The notes: a model not told the origin generated them from the sequence alone. Positions 1 to 7,644 are shown, numbered from the stretch's first letter. The stretch: DNA of 16,348 nt from Actinomycetes bacterium (GCA_021808425.1 JAKBBS010000065.1:1-16348), one strand, 5' to 3'. Translations and numbers: made by a program.

Positions 1-1077
1 CCACGGAGCGCCGAGCCTCAACACCGCTTGCGGCGCAAGGCTGCTGACCTGCGGGCAGCGCAGCAACTGATCTGCGACAGCAATCACGAGGCGGTGGCTT
101 ACACGCAGCCCCGAACGTGGGTCTGCGAGGACGGGCCAGCCGAGACGCTCGGCGCCGTCAAGGATCGCATCGCGCTCGGCATCGTTTGAGGCGGATCCTT
201 CGCCCGCGACGATGAGACCGTGCTCGACCGGCCCGCTAAGCGCACCAGCATCGCGACCAGCAGCGCCACCTGCACCATCTCCTTGGCGCGACGACACCAG
301 ATCCTTCAATCGCGCAAATACGTCGGCCGGTACTGTCGCCCCAATGTCCTCGCCGGGGGCGTGCCACGCCCTTCCGCCTGGGCGACCCGGCGGGAGTTTG
401 ACCGCATTGGCCGACCCGAGCAGTGGTTCACGGAAAGGAAGGTTGAGATGAACCGGGCCCGTACCTTTGACAGCTTCGACGACACAACGTGAAGCAACCG
501 ACCGCCATGTCGCGGCCGACGCCACGTCGGCGACCCCGGGGTCGAACGCCCAGCGGGTCGTGGTGCCGTAAAGCCCGTGCTGGTCGACTGTCTGCGGAGC
601 GCCGACGTCATGCAACTCGGGTGGGCGATCGGTGGTTACCACTATGACCGCCACCCCCGCCTGGGACGCTTCCACGACCGCCGGGTGCATCTCGACCGCC
701 GCCGTACCGCTCGTGGTGACCGCGATCACCGGCCGCCCGCCGGCCAGGCTCGCTCCGAGTGCTACAAAGCCCGAGGAGCGCTCGTCGAGCACGACGGTGA
801 CCCGGATACGCTCCTCGGCATCGAGGGCCACCACCATCGGCGTCGAGCGAGACCCGGGCGACACGATCGCGTCGGCGATACCCGCTCTGGCCCACTCGTC
901 GCACAGGACGGCACAAAAAGCCGCCTGGACGTCAGCCTGGGTCACGTCCGGCTGCGTCAGGTCCGAGTCCACGAGAGCGCGCTGCGAGCATGGGAAGGAG
1001 CGCTCCGGATTCGCGCCTGAACTCACCGTCGAATCGACCTCGGTACGCTTCGGGCTCCCCCCCGGGTTGTCCGGCAT
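1..1077 (-). CDS. menD: MenD, SEPHCHC synthase (partial, C-terminus cut by window edge)
   Basis: MenD is the thiamine-diphosphate enzyme that joins isochorismate and 2-oxoglutarate to make SEPHCHC, the first committed step of menaquinone synthesis. The minus-strand frame stays open from 1077 to base 1, giving 359 residues of a protein that is normally about 550. Family motifs are visible: SPGSRSTP at residues 73-80, DERSSGF at 98-104, TSGTA at 122-126 with the following Glu129, RPPEL at 151-155 and QTVDQHGLYG at 162-171. The C-terminal cofactor-binding domain lies outside the window. The ATG at 1077 was chosen because a perfect AGGAGG sits 9 bases upstream (1087-1092 on the plus strand). This start gives about 45 residues before the conserved domain, longer than usual; a GTG at 972 would be a shorter but poorly supported alternative. 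The gene is divergent from menH. Confidence 0.93.
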   Translation of the reverse strand, partial: MPDNPGGSPKRTEVDSTVSSGANPERSFPCSQRALVDSDLTQPDVTQADVQAAFCAVLCDEWARAGIADAIVSPGSRSTPMVVALDAEERIRVTVVLDERSSGFVALGASLAGGRPVIAVTTSGTAAVEMHPAVVEASQAGVAVIVVTTDRPPELHDVGAPQTVDQHGLYGTTTRWAFDPGVADVASAATWRSVASRCVVEAVKGTGPVHLNLPFREPLLGSANAVKLPPGRPGGRAWHAPGEDIGATVPADVFARLKDLVSSRQGDGAGGAAGRDAGALSGPVEHGLIVAGEGSASNDAERDAILDGAERLGWPVLADPRSGLRVSHRLVIAVADQLLRCPQVSSLAPQAVLRLGAPW

Positions 1078-1086
1078 CAGCGCTCG

Positions 1087-1092
1087 CCTCCT
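1087..1092 (-). promoter_or_regulatory. Ribosome binding site of menD
   Basis: A perfect AGGAGG on the minus strand lies 9 bases before the ATG at 1077. It decides the menD start, and it lies inside the 29-base gap shared with the divergent menH. Confidence 0.75.
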
Positions 1093-1106
1093 GGCATCAT
1101 CGTGGC

Positions 1107-1898
1107 ATGGAAGCCGTCCTCAACGTCGACGTGCGAAATCCGGGGGCAGGCCTGCGTCTCGCGCTGGTACACGGGTTCACCCAGTCGACCCTGGCGTGGT
1201 CCGCCTTTCGGGAGGACCTCGGCGACACATTCGAGACTGTCGCACTCGACGCTCCGGGCCACGGGCGATCCGCCGACGTCGAAGCAGGCCTTCGAGACGG
1301 CGCAGAACTGATGACGAAAGCGGTACTTGCCGCCGGATCGGGAGGCCCAGCGGTCTGGGTCGGCTACTCGATGGGCGGACGGTTCGCGCTTCATGTGGCG
1401 CTCGCCAATCCTCGAGCCGTTACGTGCCTCGTAGTCGTGAGCACCACCGCGGGCATTGACGATCCATCCGAGCGGGCCACCAGGAGGGCGTCCGACGATG
1501 CCCTCGCAGAGCGGGTAGAACGGGAGGGCATCGAAAGCTTCATCGCCTGGTGGGTCGCGCAGCCGATCTTCTCCACGCTGCCGTCAACTGCCGCGAACCT
1601 CGAGTCACGCCTCGGCGGCTCCGCAGCCGGTCTGGCCTCCAGCCTGCGCCTCGCCGGGAGCGGAACATTCGACCCGCTCTGGGAATCCTTACCCGACCTG
1701 AAAATGCCGGTTCTGGTCGTAGCCGGGGAGCTCGACTCCAAATACTGCACTCTCGCACGACGCCTAGCCGATGCCATAGGCGCAAACGCCGATCTTTTGA
1801 TCATCCCCGGTTCGGGCCACGCCTGCCATCTGGAGCGACCCGACGAGTTCGTCAAAGGGGTCACGAATTGGATCACGCGTCGGCACAGCCAACACTGA
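1107..1898 (+). CDS. menH: MenH-like alpha/beta hydrolase (SHCHC synthase)
   Basis: This is a 263-residue alpha/beta hydrolase. MenH removes pyruvate from SEPHCHC, the MenD product, to give SHCHC. The sequence shows the oxyanion segment LVHGFTQS at residues 20-27, the nucleophile elbow VGYSMGG with Ser88, a GELD segment with Asp210, and GSGHACHLE with His238. These positions are close to the E. coli MenH triad (Ser86, Asp210, His232). LAGSGTFDPLWESL around residue 182 also resembles the MenH cap-to-core segment. Start choice: the frame is open back to 990, but that part lies antisense to menD and looks non-coding, so the ATG at 1107 is preferred. I see no Shine-Dalgarno sequence, so the mRNA may be leaderless. 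Being next to menD supports MenH over a generic hydrolase. Confidence 0.85.
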   Translation: MEAVLNVDVRNPGAGLRLALVHGFTQSTLAWSAFREDLGDTFETVALDAPGHGRSADVEAGLRDGAELMTKAVLAAGSGGPAVWVGYSMGGRFALHVALANPRAVTCLVVVSTTAGIDDPSERATRRASDDALAERVEREGIESFIAWWVAQPIFSTLPSTAANLESRLGGSAAGLASSLRLAGSGTFDPLWESLPDLKMPVLVVAGELDSKYCTLARRLADAIGANADLLIIPGSGHACHLERPDEFVKGVTNWITRRHSQH

Positions 1899-1954
1899 AT
1901 ACGAAACGGCAATAGACCACACCGGGCCAGCACCCTACCATTGAGCATTCCGGA

Positions 1955-2824
1955 TCACAACCAAAGGCCGACAGCAAGCGCCACACCAAACGCCAGTTGC
2001 GCCCGTCCTGTCTCGCCAAGGACTTCGATCAAAGCCCGACCCGATGTACCCGCCAGCACCTTCCGCGCGGGCAAGACCGCGAGGGGTGCTGCCACCACAG
2101 CGAGCAGGGCGCCCAGTTTCCACGCCGCTACACCGACAGCCAAGGCGAAAGGTAGCGCCAAGCAACAAACGTAAATCCGCCTGGTTGCGGTCGCCCCGAC
2201 GCGAACGGCGAGCGTCAGCTTGCCCGACGCGGCGTCGCCTTCTACGTCTCGGAGGTTGTTGACCACCAACAGTGCGACGGCGAAGAGTCCCGACGCGGCT
2301 CCGGCCAAACCGGCCACAGCCGTGAGCCGGCCGAGTTGGATGTAGGAGGTGCCGGCGGTGGCCACTAATCCGAAGAACACGAAGACGAACAGCTCGCCGA
2401 GTCCCGCATACCCGTACGGCCTGGGACCGCCGGTGTAGAACCATCCCGCAGCAACACACGCAGCGCCAACCGCGATGAGCCACCAGCCGGCGAACGCCGC
2501 TATGACAAGACCGATGACCCCAGCGACTCCGAAGCTGATCATCGCCGCCCGCTTCACCTGGGACGGGCTGCGCAGTCCTGAAGCGACAAGACGCACAGGT
2601 CCCACGCGGGCAACGTCGGTGCCACGCACGCCGTCGCTGTAGTCGTTAGCGTAGTTCGTGCCAACCTGCAAAGCGACGGCGACCACCAGAGCGCACACTG
2701 CCCGCCACCAGATCACCTGGCCACCTGCCCTGGCTACGGCTGTACCGATGATGACCGGCACCGCCGACGCCGGAAGCGTGCGAGGCCTGGCGCCGAGCAC
2801 CCACGGATGTTGCGAAGCCTTCAC
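1955..2824 (-). CDS. menA: MenA, 1,4-dihydroxy-2-naphthoate polyprenyltransferase
   Basis: This is a UbiA-superfamily integral membrane prenyltransferase. It attaches the polyprenyl tail to 1,4-dihydroxy-2-naphthoate to form demethylmenaquinone. With the GTG at 2824 it is 289 residues, normal for MenA. The first Asp-rich motif, NDYSDGVRGTD, is at residues 60-70, and the second, NNLRDVEGDAASGK, is near 189-202; both bind Mg-diphosphate. The N-terminal WVLGARPRTLPAS is typical of MenA, and the rest is a series of hydrophobic helices. A TTG at 2861-2863 would add 13 residues but would run across the menE start. The GTG is preferred because a -10-like TAGTTT lies 8 bases before it, which fits a leaderless mRNA. 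The gene is convergent with menH (56-base gap) and divergent from menE (20-base gap). Confidence 0.92.
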   Translation of the reverse strand: MKASQHPWVLGARPRTLPASAVPVIIGTAVARAGGQVIWWRAVCALVVAVALQVGTNYANDYSDGVRGTDVARVGPVRLVASGLRSPSQVKRAAMISFGVAGVIGLVIAAFAGWWLIAVGAACVAAGWFYTGGPRPYGYAGLGELFVFVFFGLVATAGTSYIQLGRLTAVAGLAGAASGLFAVALLVVNNLRDVEGDAASGKLTLAVRVGATATRRIYVCCLALPFALAVGVAAWKLGALLAVVAAPLAVLPARKVLAGTSGRALIEVLGETGRAQLAFGVALAVGLWL

Positions 2825-2832
2825 GGGGTGGC

Positions 2833-2838
2833 AAACTA
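2833..2838 (-). promoter_or_regulatory. Possible -10 element of a leaderless menA transcript
   Basis: The minus strand reads TAGTTT, then 8 bases, then the GTG start at 2824. This matches the TANNNT pattern and spacing seen at leaderless actinobacterial genes. A TTGCCA lies upstream at a 19-base spacing, which is only a weak -35 candidate. The inference rests on one site. Confidence 0.35.
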
Positions 2839-2844
2839 CCGCTG

Positions 2845-4029
2845 ATGGCGGCACTCGTGGCAATCGACCTCCCAGGCGGACCCGAATTCGTCACCGCGCT
2901 ACGGGCGGTATGGGATGCCGGCGACACCGTGCTGCCCCTCGACCAGCGAATGGCGAAGCCAGCTCAAGCCGAGACGCTTGAGGCTCTTGGCGCGTCGGCG
3001 GTTATCGGCCCGCACGCAAAGCGCTCCCAACTTGCGGGAGGCGAGCCGACGGAGCCGGGGGATGCGCTGGTCATGTCCACGAGCGGGACTACAGGCCGTC
3101 CGAAAGGCGTCGTCCTGACTCATTCTGCGATCGAAGCCTCCGCCCGTGCCACATCGAAGCGTCTCGGCGTGGATCCCGGGCGCCACCGTTGGCTCGCGTG
3201 CCTCCCGCTCAACCACATCGGCGGTCTCGCAGTCGTAACCCGCGCGATGCTCACCGGCACGCCCTTCGACGTCCTGCCCGGCTTCGACGCCGGCGCCACA
3301 CGCGCCCTGAGTGGACCTGACTGCTTCGTTTCCCTCGTCGGTACTGCCTTGGCCAGGACCCCGGCGAGCCTGTTCCATACCGTCGTGCTCGGCGGTTCCG
3401 CCTACCCGAGCGACCTTCCCGACAACGTCGTAGGCACGTACGGCATGACCGAGACCGCGAGTGGGCTGGTCTACGGCGGGGTCCCTCTCGAGGGCGTCGA
3501 AGTGGACGTCGACGCGGACAGCAACGAGATACGCCTGAGAGGCCCGATGCTGTTGCGTTGCTATCGCGATGGAACTCTTCCTTTTGACCACGACGGGTGG
3601 TTCCCGACCGGGGACGCCGGGCGGATCGCCGCCGACGGCCGGCTCGAAGTCGACGGGCGCATCGGCGACGTGATCGTCTCTGGAGGGGAGAAAATATGGC
3701 CGGCGCCGATCGAAGACATCCTCCGCGCACACCCCGCAGTGGCCGACGTGGCTGTCGGGGGTTTGCCCGACCCCGAGTGGGGAGAGCGGGTGGTTGCCTG
3801 GGTGGTGCCCGTCGATGAGCACCACCCACCGCAGCTGGCCGAGCTGCGCGACCTGGTCGGAGGGCGCCTCGCTCGCTGGGCCGCCCCAAAGCAGATGGTG
3901 GTGACGACCTCGATCCCACGCACCGCCATCGGCAAGATCCGCCGCAGCGAGCTCCGCTATGCCCTCAGCGCAGCGAATCAGGCGGTCCGGGACGGATCAA
4001 CTCGGGTGCCCGGTAGTTTGAAACCATGA
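2845..4029 (+). CDS. menE: MenE, o-succinylbenzoate-CoA ligase
   Basis: This 394-residue enzyme belongs to the adenylate-forming (ANL) superfamily. MenE activates o-succinylbenzoate with ATP and CoA in menaquinone synthesis. Core motifs in order are the P-loop-like [11 protein letters not shown] at residues 78-88, [33 protein letters not shown], and the C-terminal GKIRR with the probable catalytic Lys364. The N-terminal subdomain is short compared with generic acyl-CoA synthetases, as in other compact actinobacterial MenE proteins. Assignment to MenE rather than another ANL ligase rests on the menD, menH and menA neighbours. The ATG at 2845 has no Shine-Dalgarno sequence and is 20 bases from the divergent menA GTG. 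The stop overlaps the next gene's ATG as ATGA. Confidence 0.9.
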   Translation: MAALVAIDLPGGPEFVTALRAVWDAGDTVLPLDQRMAKPAQAETLEALGASAVIGPHAKRSQLAGGEPTEPGDALVMSTSGTTGRPKGVVLTHSAIEASARATSKRLGVDPGRHRWLACLPLNHIGGLAVVTRAMLTGTPFDVLPGFDAGATRALSGPDCFVSLVGTALARTPASLFHTVVLGGSAYPSDLPDNVVGTYGMTETASGLVYGGVPLEGVEVDVDADSNEIRLRGPMLLRCYRDGTLPFDHDGWFPTGDAGRIAADGRLEVDGRIGDVIVSGGEKIWPAPIEDILRAHPAVADVAVGGLPDPEWGERVVAWVVPVDEHHPPQLAELRDLVGGRLARWAAPKQMVVTTSIPRTAIGKIRRSELRYALSAANQAVRDGSTRVPGSLKP

Positions 4030-5003
4030 AGATGCCCTACCGAAACCTTGGTCGCTCCGGTCTGAAAGTCAGCGTGCTGTCGTTCGGCTCGTGGGTGACG
4101 TTCGGCCCGCAGCTCGCCGGCCGTGGCGCAGCCGACTGTCTCCAAGCTGCCCGCGACGCCGGAGTGAACTTCTTCGACAACGCCGAGGCTTACTCGGGAG
4201 GCGAGTCAGAGCGGATCATGGGCGAGGCGATACGCGAGCTCGGATGGCAGCGCCACGACTACGTGGTGTCCACGAAGCTCTTCTGGGGGCTCCATTCCGG
4301 ACCCAACATGCGCAACACCCTGAACCGGAAGTACCTCCGCCAGGCCATCGAAGGAAGCCTCGAGCGCTTCGGCTTCGACTTCGTCGATCTGGTGTTCTGC
4401 CACCGCAACGATCCCGGCACCCCTCTCGAAGAGACCGTATGGGCTATGCACGACATGGTTGAACGGGGCCAGACCCTTTACTGGGGCACCTCAGAATGGC
4501 CGGCGGACGAGATCAGAGCCGCCTGGGAGATCGCGGAACGCCACCACCTTCACAAGCCGGTGATGGAACAACCCCAGTACAATCTGCTCACCAGGGCGAA
4601 GGTGGAACGTGAATACGCCCGCCTCTATCCCGAGATCGGTCTCGGGCTTACGACTTGGAGCCCTCTCGCCTCAGGTTTGCTCACCGGCAAGTACCGCGAC
4701 GGTATCCCCGACGACTCCCGGGGTGCCCTGCCCGGCTACGAATGGCTGCGAAACAGGCTGACCGATGCGGAGGCCCACCACGCCGTGGACGAGTTGTGCG
4801 AAGTGGCGGCGAAGCTTGGGGCGACGCCTGCGCAGGTCGCAATCGCCTGGTGCGCGCACAACCCGAACGTCTCGACGGTCATCACCGGAGCCAGCCGCGT
4901 CGAGCAGGTCCGGGACAACATGGCATCTATAGAGGTGCTCTCCGCTCTCGACGAGGATAGCGTTGCGCGCCTTGAAGGAGCATTCGCACCGCTTGCCAGC
5001 TAA
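4026..5003 (+). CDS. Aldo/keto reductase, Kv-beta-like (AKR6-type)
   Basis: This is a 325-residue NADPH-dependent aldo/keto reductase with a TIM-barrel fold. The catalytic tetrad is complete: Asp51 and Tyr56 (in FFDNAEAY), Lys84 (in STKLFWG) and His126 (in VFCHRND). The family match is to the voltage-gated K-channel beta-subunit branch. The evidence is [16 protein letters not shown], the [10 protein letters not shown] segment, [20 protein letters not shown] and GYEWLRNRL. In animal Kv-beta an Asn sits where this protein has His126. The substrate is unknown. Its ATG overlaps the menE stop by four bases, so the two are probably co-translated, which makes an aldehyde or quinone substrate linked to menaquinone metabolism possible. 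That link is inference only. Confidence 0.9.
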   Translation: MKMPYRNLGRSGLKVSVLSFGSWVTFGPQLAGRGAADCLQAARDAGVNFFDNAEAYSGGESERIMGEAIRELGWQRHDYVVSTKLFWGLHSGPNMRNTLNRKYLRQAIEGSLERFGFDFVDLVFCHRNDPGTPLEETVWAMHDMVERGQTLYWGTSEWPADEIRAAWEIAERHHLHKPVMEQPQYNLLTRAKVEREYARLYPEIGLGLTTWSPLASGLLTGKYRDGIPDDSRGALPGYEWLRNRLTDAEAHHAVDELCEVAAKLGATPAQVAIAWCAHNPNVSTVITGASRVEQVRDNMASIEVLSALDEDSVARLEGAFAPLAS

Positions 5004-5013
5004 CTCAGGCGGC

Positions 5014-5027
5014 CCCGGCGAGCCGGG
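5014..5027. terminator. Small GC hairpin between convergent genes
   Basis: CCCGG and CCGGG arms enclose a CGAG loop in the 33-base gap between the aldo/keto reductase stop and the hemerythrin stop. No T-tract follows on either strand, so a terminator role is only suggested by its position. Confidence 0.3.
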
Positions 5028-5036
5028 ACTGCGGTA

Positions 5037-5474
5037 CTACGCCCGCGCTCGGTCAACTCGTGAGATCTCCTCCCAACACTCGTTGGGGAGCATCTGCATG
5101 GCGTAAGGGAAGAGATCGTTGTCCTCGGCCTGGGCGTGGCGCATGAGCATCGCAAGCAGAATTCCGAGGCTGTCCCCGCCAGACTTAACGCTGGCCGAAA
5201 AACCTTCTGCGAGCTGTCGGTGCTCGACCGTGAGGCGCTCCACTTCGTCGACCGCCTCTCCCGCCTCGCGGAGCTGGGTGAACAAGCCCGCTTCCTCCAG
5301 GGCTGCGTGGCGGCCAAACTCTTCCGCCAACTCGGCCGCGAGGAGCTGGACATTGCCGGTGTCGTTTTGGCCCAGCGCTCTTGTGATGGCCCGGACTCGA
5401 GATGCGATCCAGGCGTGGTCCGCCATGAGAGCTTCGATGACCGGTTCGGCTTCACAGCCGCAGTAACTGCACAT
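5037..5474 (-). CDS. Hemerythrin-like HHE-domain protein
   Basis: This 145-residue four-helix-bundle protein probably carries a non-heme di-iron centre. The ligand pattern is visible as His20, His56 with Glu60 (HAALE), His85, and His113 with Glu117 (HAQAE). Hemerythrin-like proteins bind O2, or serve in NO, iron or redox handling. The N-terminus MCSYCGC holds three cysteines in a CxxCxC arrangement, a feature I recall from small actinobacterial HHE proteins. It could be a redox switch or metal site. The ATG at 5474 follows an AGGAG about 9 bases upstream. The gene lies downstream of the two-TM membrane protein gene on the same strand, but a 149-base gap containing a strong hairpin separates them, so it probably has its own promoter. 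Confidence 0.85.
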   Translation of the reverse strand: MCSYCGCEAEPVIEALMADHAWIASRVRAITRALGQNDTGNVQLLAAELAEEFGRHAALEEAGLFTQLREAGEAVDEVERLTVEHRQLAEGFSASVKSGGDSLGILLAMLMRHAQAEDNDLFPYAMQMLPNECWEEISRVDRARA

Positions 5475-5510
5475 TTTGATCGTCTCCTATCTCTACGGCT
5501 GCCCACGCGC

Positions 5511-5542
5511 AGCCACCCGGGAACCGGAGATCCCGGGTGGCT
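5511..5542. terminator. Perfect 12-bp inverted repeat (hairpin) upstream of the hemerythrin gene
   Basis: AGCCACCCGGGA and its exact reverse complement TCCCGGGTGGCT are separated by 8 bases. The hairpin lies between the membrane-protein stop (5624) and the hemerythrin ATG (5474), both on the minus strand. The T-rich tail GTTGTCTTT follows only on the plus strand, where no gene ends nearby. On the minus strand it could end the upstream transcript without a U-tract, or be an operator or mRNA-leader structure for the hemerythrin gene. The structure is certain and the role is not. Confidence 0.6.
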
Positions 5543-5623
5543 GTTGTCTTTGGCCCGGCTCCTCAACCCTCGAGAGATCGACTGCGTCGGGCTCCTGCGG
5601 TGCCGGCGGAGTCAACCCGGACC

Positions 5624-6229
5624 TCAAGCGAGGGCAGCCCTACGCTCGGGTGATGAAACCGGAGCTCGAAGGAGCTCGTCTGTCGGATTGACCTTTCGCA
5701 GGTGCCAGAACCCGAGGCCTGACAGAACCAGCATCACTACAGCCGCCGCAAAGCTGACGATGGCGGCAATCAGAGCTATCTGACCGATCTCCCAGAAGGC
5801 GTAGGCCTCTAGCAGAAGACCACGCAGCGTTGTTCCCTGGAACACGGTTGCCTCGGTGGCGGCCAGGCTAGCGGCCTGAGCGCTCCCCTTTGGCGCGGCC
5901 AGGGCGGCCGCACTCACCTTGGAGTAGACGCCGCCATACGGCATCTCCGAGAGATGCACCGCTATGAAATGGTCGGCGTAGGCCTCGGCTGCCGGGCCGG
6001 AAAGGACTTCCTGTCCGGCGAAACGGTCCATGAATGGGCCGATATTCGGGCTGGCCAGAGCTGAACTTCCTGCTGCCGGCACGAAGATCTGCTGCTCGGC
6101 CAACTGGCTTCGCACGTTGCCGTTCGCAAAGTTGTGGCCCCACATCAGCAGGCCACCGGCGACCAGAAGGACAACGGCGAGCATCAGCCCACCGGCGGTG
6201 AGGATGGTGTCGAATGTCTTGCGTCGCAT
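5624..6229 (-). CDS. Protein of unknown function with N- and C-terminal membrane segments
   Basis: This is a 201-residue protein. A hydrophobic helix spans about residues 10-31, a polar domain of roughly 110 residues follows (32-140), and a second hydrophobic helix spans about 148-171, with a basic or polar tail. The middle is therefore probably outside the cytoplasm between two anchors. PNIGPFMDRFAGQ, AEAYADHFIAVHL and TLRGLLLEAYAFW look like the conserved blocks of an uncharacterised actinobacterial family I have seen before, but I know no function. Start choice: the frame is open to 6406, but the ATG at 6229 has a near-perfect AAGGAGG 8 bases upstream. A DosR-box-like site (6324-6337) lies about 95 bases upstream of the start, which suggests hypoxia- or redox-linked expression. 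Confidence 0.85.
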   Translation of the reverse strand: MRRKTFDTILTAGGLMLAVVLLVAGGLLMWGHNFANGNVRSQLAEQQIFVPAAGSSALASPNIGPFMDRFAGQEVLSGPAAEAYADHFIAVHLSEMPYGGVYSKVSAAALAAPKGSAQAASLAATEATVFQGTTLRGLLLEAYAFWEIGQIALIAAIVSFAAAVVMLVLSGLGFWHLRKVNPTDELLRAPVSSPERRAALA

Positions 6230-6237
6230 TGAATCGG

Positions 6238-6244
6238 CCTCCTT
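6238..6244 (-). promoter_or_regulatory. Ribosome binding site deciding the start of the two-TM protein
   Basis: AAGGAGG on the minus strand lies 8 bases before the ATG at 6229. It excludes the 59-residue upstream extension as the main start. Confidence 0.75.
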
Positions 6245-6323
6245 GATTATCCGCCGACCCTTCGCCGGAGCCGGCGTTTGTTGTTTCGCCTCCAGTCTCG
6301 GCCGTATCCGGATGTGGGAGGCG

Positions 6324-6337
6324 GGGCCGAAAGTCCT
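6324..6337. promoter_or_regulatory. DosR/DevR-box-like site 1
   Basis: The plus strand reads GGGCCGAAAGTCCT (minus AGGACTTTCGGCCC). By my alignment it matches the remembered mycobacterial DosR consensus GGGACTWWAGTCCC at 11 of 14 positions. It shares the core GCCGAAAGTC exactly with the site at 9478-9491. It lies in the 227-base gap between the histidine kinase stop and the two-TM protein start. A weaker half-site, GGTCCC, lies about 20 bases away at 6354-6359. Confidence 0.55.
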
Positions 6338-6456
6338 GTCGGACGCCGCGATGGTCCCTCGGTTCTTTGGGCTCTCGTTCGTCACCCGCCCGGCAGGTGC
6401 GAGCAAATCCCTTCCCCCGTTTTGGGGGCGGGACGCAACAGCGCCATTAAGCTACC

Positions 6457-7644
6457 TCAGGCGGCGCCTGCGTTTCCCGGCACTGTCCAGTGCAGCACCG
6501 TCCCGGTTCCTTCGGGCCCCGAAGAGACCGACATGGACCCCCCCAAGGTCTCAGCGCGGTGGGCCATGTTGGCGAGGCCCCGTCCAGCGGGGCGCAAGAC
6601 GAGCGGCAAGCCGCTCCCGTCGTCTTTTACCTCGACGAGTAACTGCTCACCTTTCACTTCGACTGTCACGTCGACGCGACTTGCAGCGGCGTGGCGAACC
6701 ACGTTGGACAACGCCTCTCTCAAGGTACTGAGCAGATGGACGACAACCTCTTCGCTTACGTCGGTGTCTATCGGACCGTCGAGGTGAAGATGCGGTTCAA
6801 ATCCCAGGCTTGCCGCCGCCTCGCTTGAAAGATCCAGGATCTCACCTCTGGGTGTCCGCCCACCCACTTGCGGTTTCTTCAAGGCGAAGATGGTGGAGCG
6901 GATCTGGCGGATGGTTTCGTCGAGATCCTCTATCGCTGTCTCCACCCGTCCGGCCGCCTCGGGAGATTCGATGGCCGGGATGGTTCCTTGGAGAGCCAGG
7001 CCGGTTGCGAAGAGGCGCTGGATCACGATGTCGTGAAGGTCCGCAGCGATACGCTCCCGGTCCTCGATGAGCGTGAGGTCACGCACCCGTGCGTGCAAGC
7101 GGGCGTTGTCTATAGCGATGGCGGCTGCACCTGCGAGCGCGACAGCCAGCTGCTCGTCATCGGCGGAGAACTCCTCCGCCGTTAGCTTTTCTGTCAGGTA
7201 GAGGTTGCCGAACACCTGATTGCGTATCCGGATAGGCACTCCGAGGAAGGACTTCATCGGTGGATGGTTAGCCGGAAGCCCGCAGAAATCGGGGTGCCGA
7301 CCCAGGTCAGCTAGTCGGAGGGGACGAGGCTCGAGTATCAAAAGGCCTAGGATACCGCGGCCTTTTGGGGGCGGGCCGATGAGTTTCGCCTCGGCTTCGG
7401 AAATGCCCACCTGGACGAACTGGGCCAAGCCGCTTCGCTGTTCTGACAGCACGCCGAGCGCGCCATAGCGGGCGCCGATAACGCGAACGGCGGCCTCGAC
7501 GATACGACGCAGCACGCGAGGGAGCGACAGGTCGGAACTGATTCCGAGCACCGCTTCGAGCAGATCCCGCAAACGGCTGGGATCGTCGAGTCCCGCCAGC
7601 CGGCCGACCACCGCTGCCTCCTTGGAGTTCTCCATGCTGCTCAC
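6457..7644 (-). CDS. GAF-domain sensor histidine kinase, DevS/DosS-like
   Basis: This 395-residue soluble kinase has no membrane segment. A GAF domain spans about residues 25-185. The HisKA_3 dimerisation segment ERIAADLHDIVIQRLFATG follows, with the phospho-accepting His204. The HATPase domain has an N-box REALSNVVRHA (309-319), DDGSGLP (341-347) and GRGLANMAHRAE (354-365). This is the NarL-partner kinase class. The GAF segment NHPPMKSFLGVPIRIR with FGNLYLTEK closely resembles DevS. His127 and Tyr149 are 22 residues apart, the same spacing as the heme ligand His149 and distal Tyr171 of DevS. It has one GAF where DevS has two. The start is uncertain: GTG at 7644 or ATG at 7635 three codons later, neither with a clear Shine-Dalgarno sequence. 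The partner is probably the regulator at 8305. Confidence 0.9.
   Translation of the reverse strand: MSSMENSKEAAVVGRLAGLDDPSRLRDLLEAVLGISSDLSLPRVLRRIVEAAVRVIGARYGALGVLSEQRSGLAQFVQVGISEAEAKLIGPPPKGRGILGLLILEPRPLRLADLGRHPDFCGLPANHPPMKSFLGVPIRIRNQVFGNLYLTEKLTAEEFSADDEQLAVALAGAAAIAIDNARLHARVRDLTLIEDRERIAADLHDIVIQRLFATGLALQGTIPAIESPEAAGRVETAIEDLDETIRQIRSTIFALKKPQVGGRTPRGEILDLSSEAAASLGFEPHLHLDGPIDTDVSEEVVVHLLSTLREALSNVVRHAAASRVDVTVEVKGEQLLVEVKDDGSGLPLVLRPAGRGLANMAHRAETLGGSMSVSSGPEGTGTVLHWTVPGNAGAA

Noticed and set aside
2899..3825. 308-codon minus-strand open frame across menE
   Set aside because: It is antisense to a clear MenE with all family motifs. Its translation is low-complexity and resembles nothing, as is usual for shadows in high-GC DNA.
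5543..5556. GTTGTCTTTGGCCC upstream of the hemerythrin gene as a DosR-like box
   Set aside because: It resembles the motif only if one base is deleted between the half-sites, and DosR sites have fixed spacing.
5000..5566. 188-codon minus-strand frame overlapping the hemerythrin gene
   Set aside because: Serine- and arginine-rich shadow. The hemerythrin frame has the full metal-ligand pattern and a ribosome binding site.
6230..6406. N-terminal extension of the two-TM protein to 6406
   Set aside because: The extension is Arg/Pro-rich, overlaps box 1, and the ATG at 6229 has a near-ideal ribosome binding site followed directly by the membrane helix.
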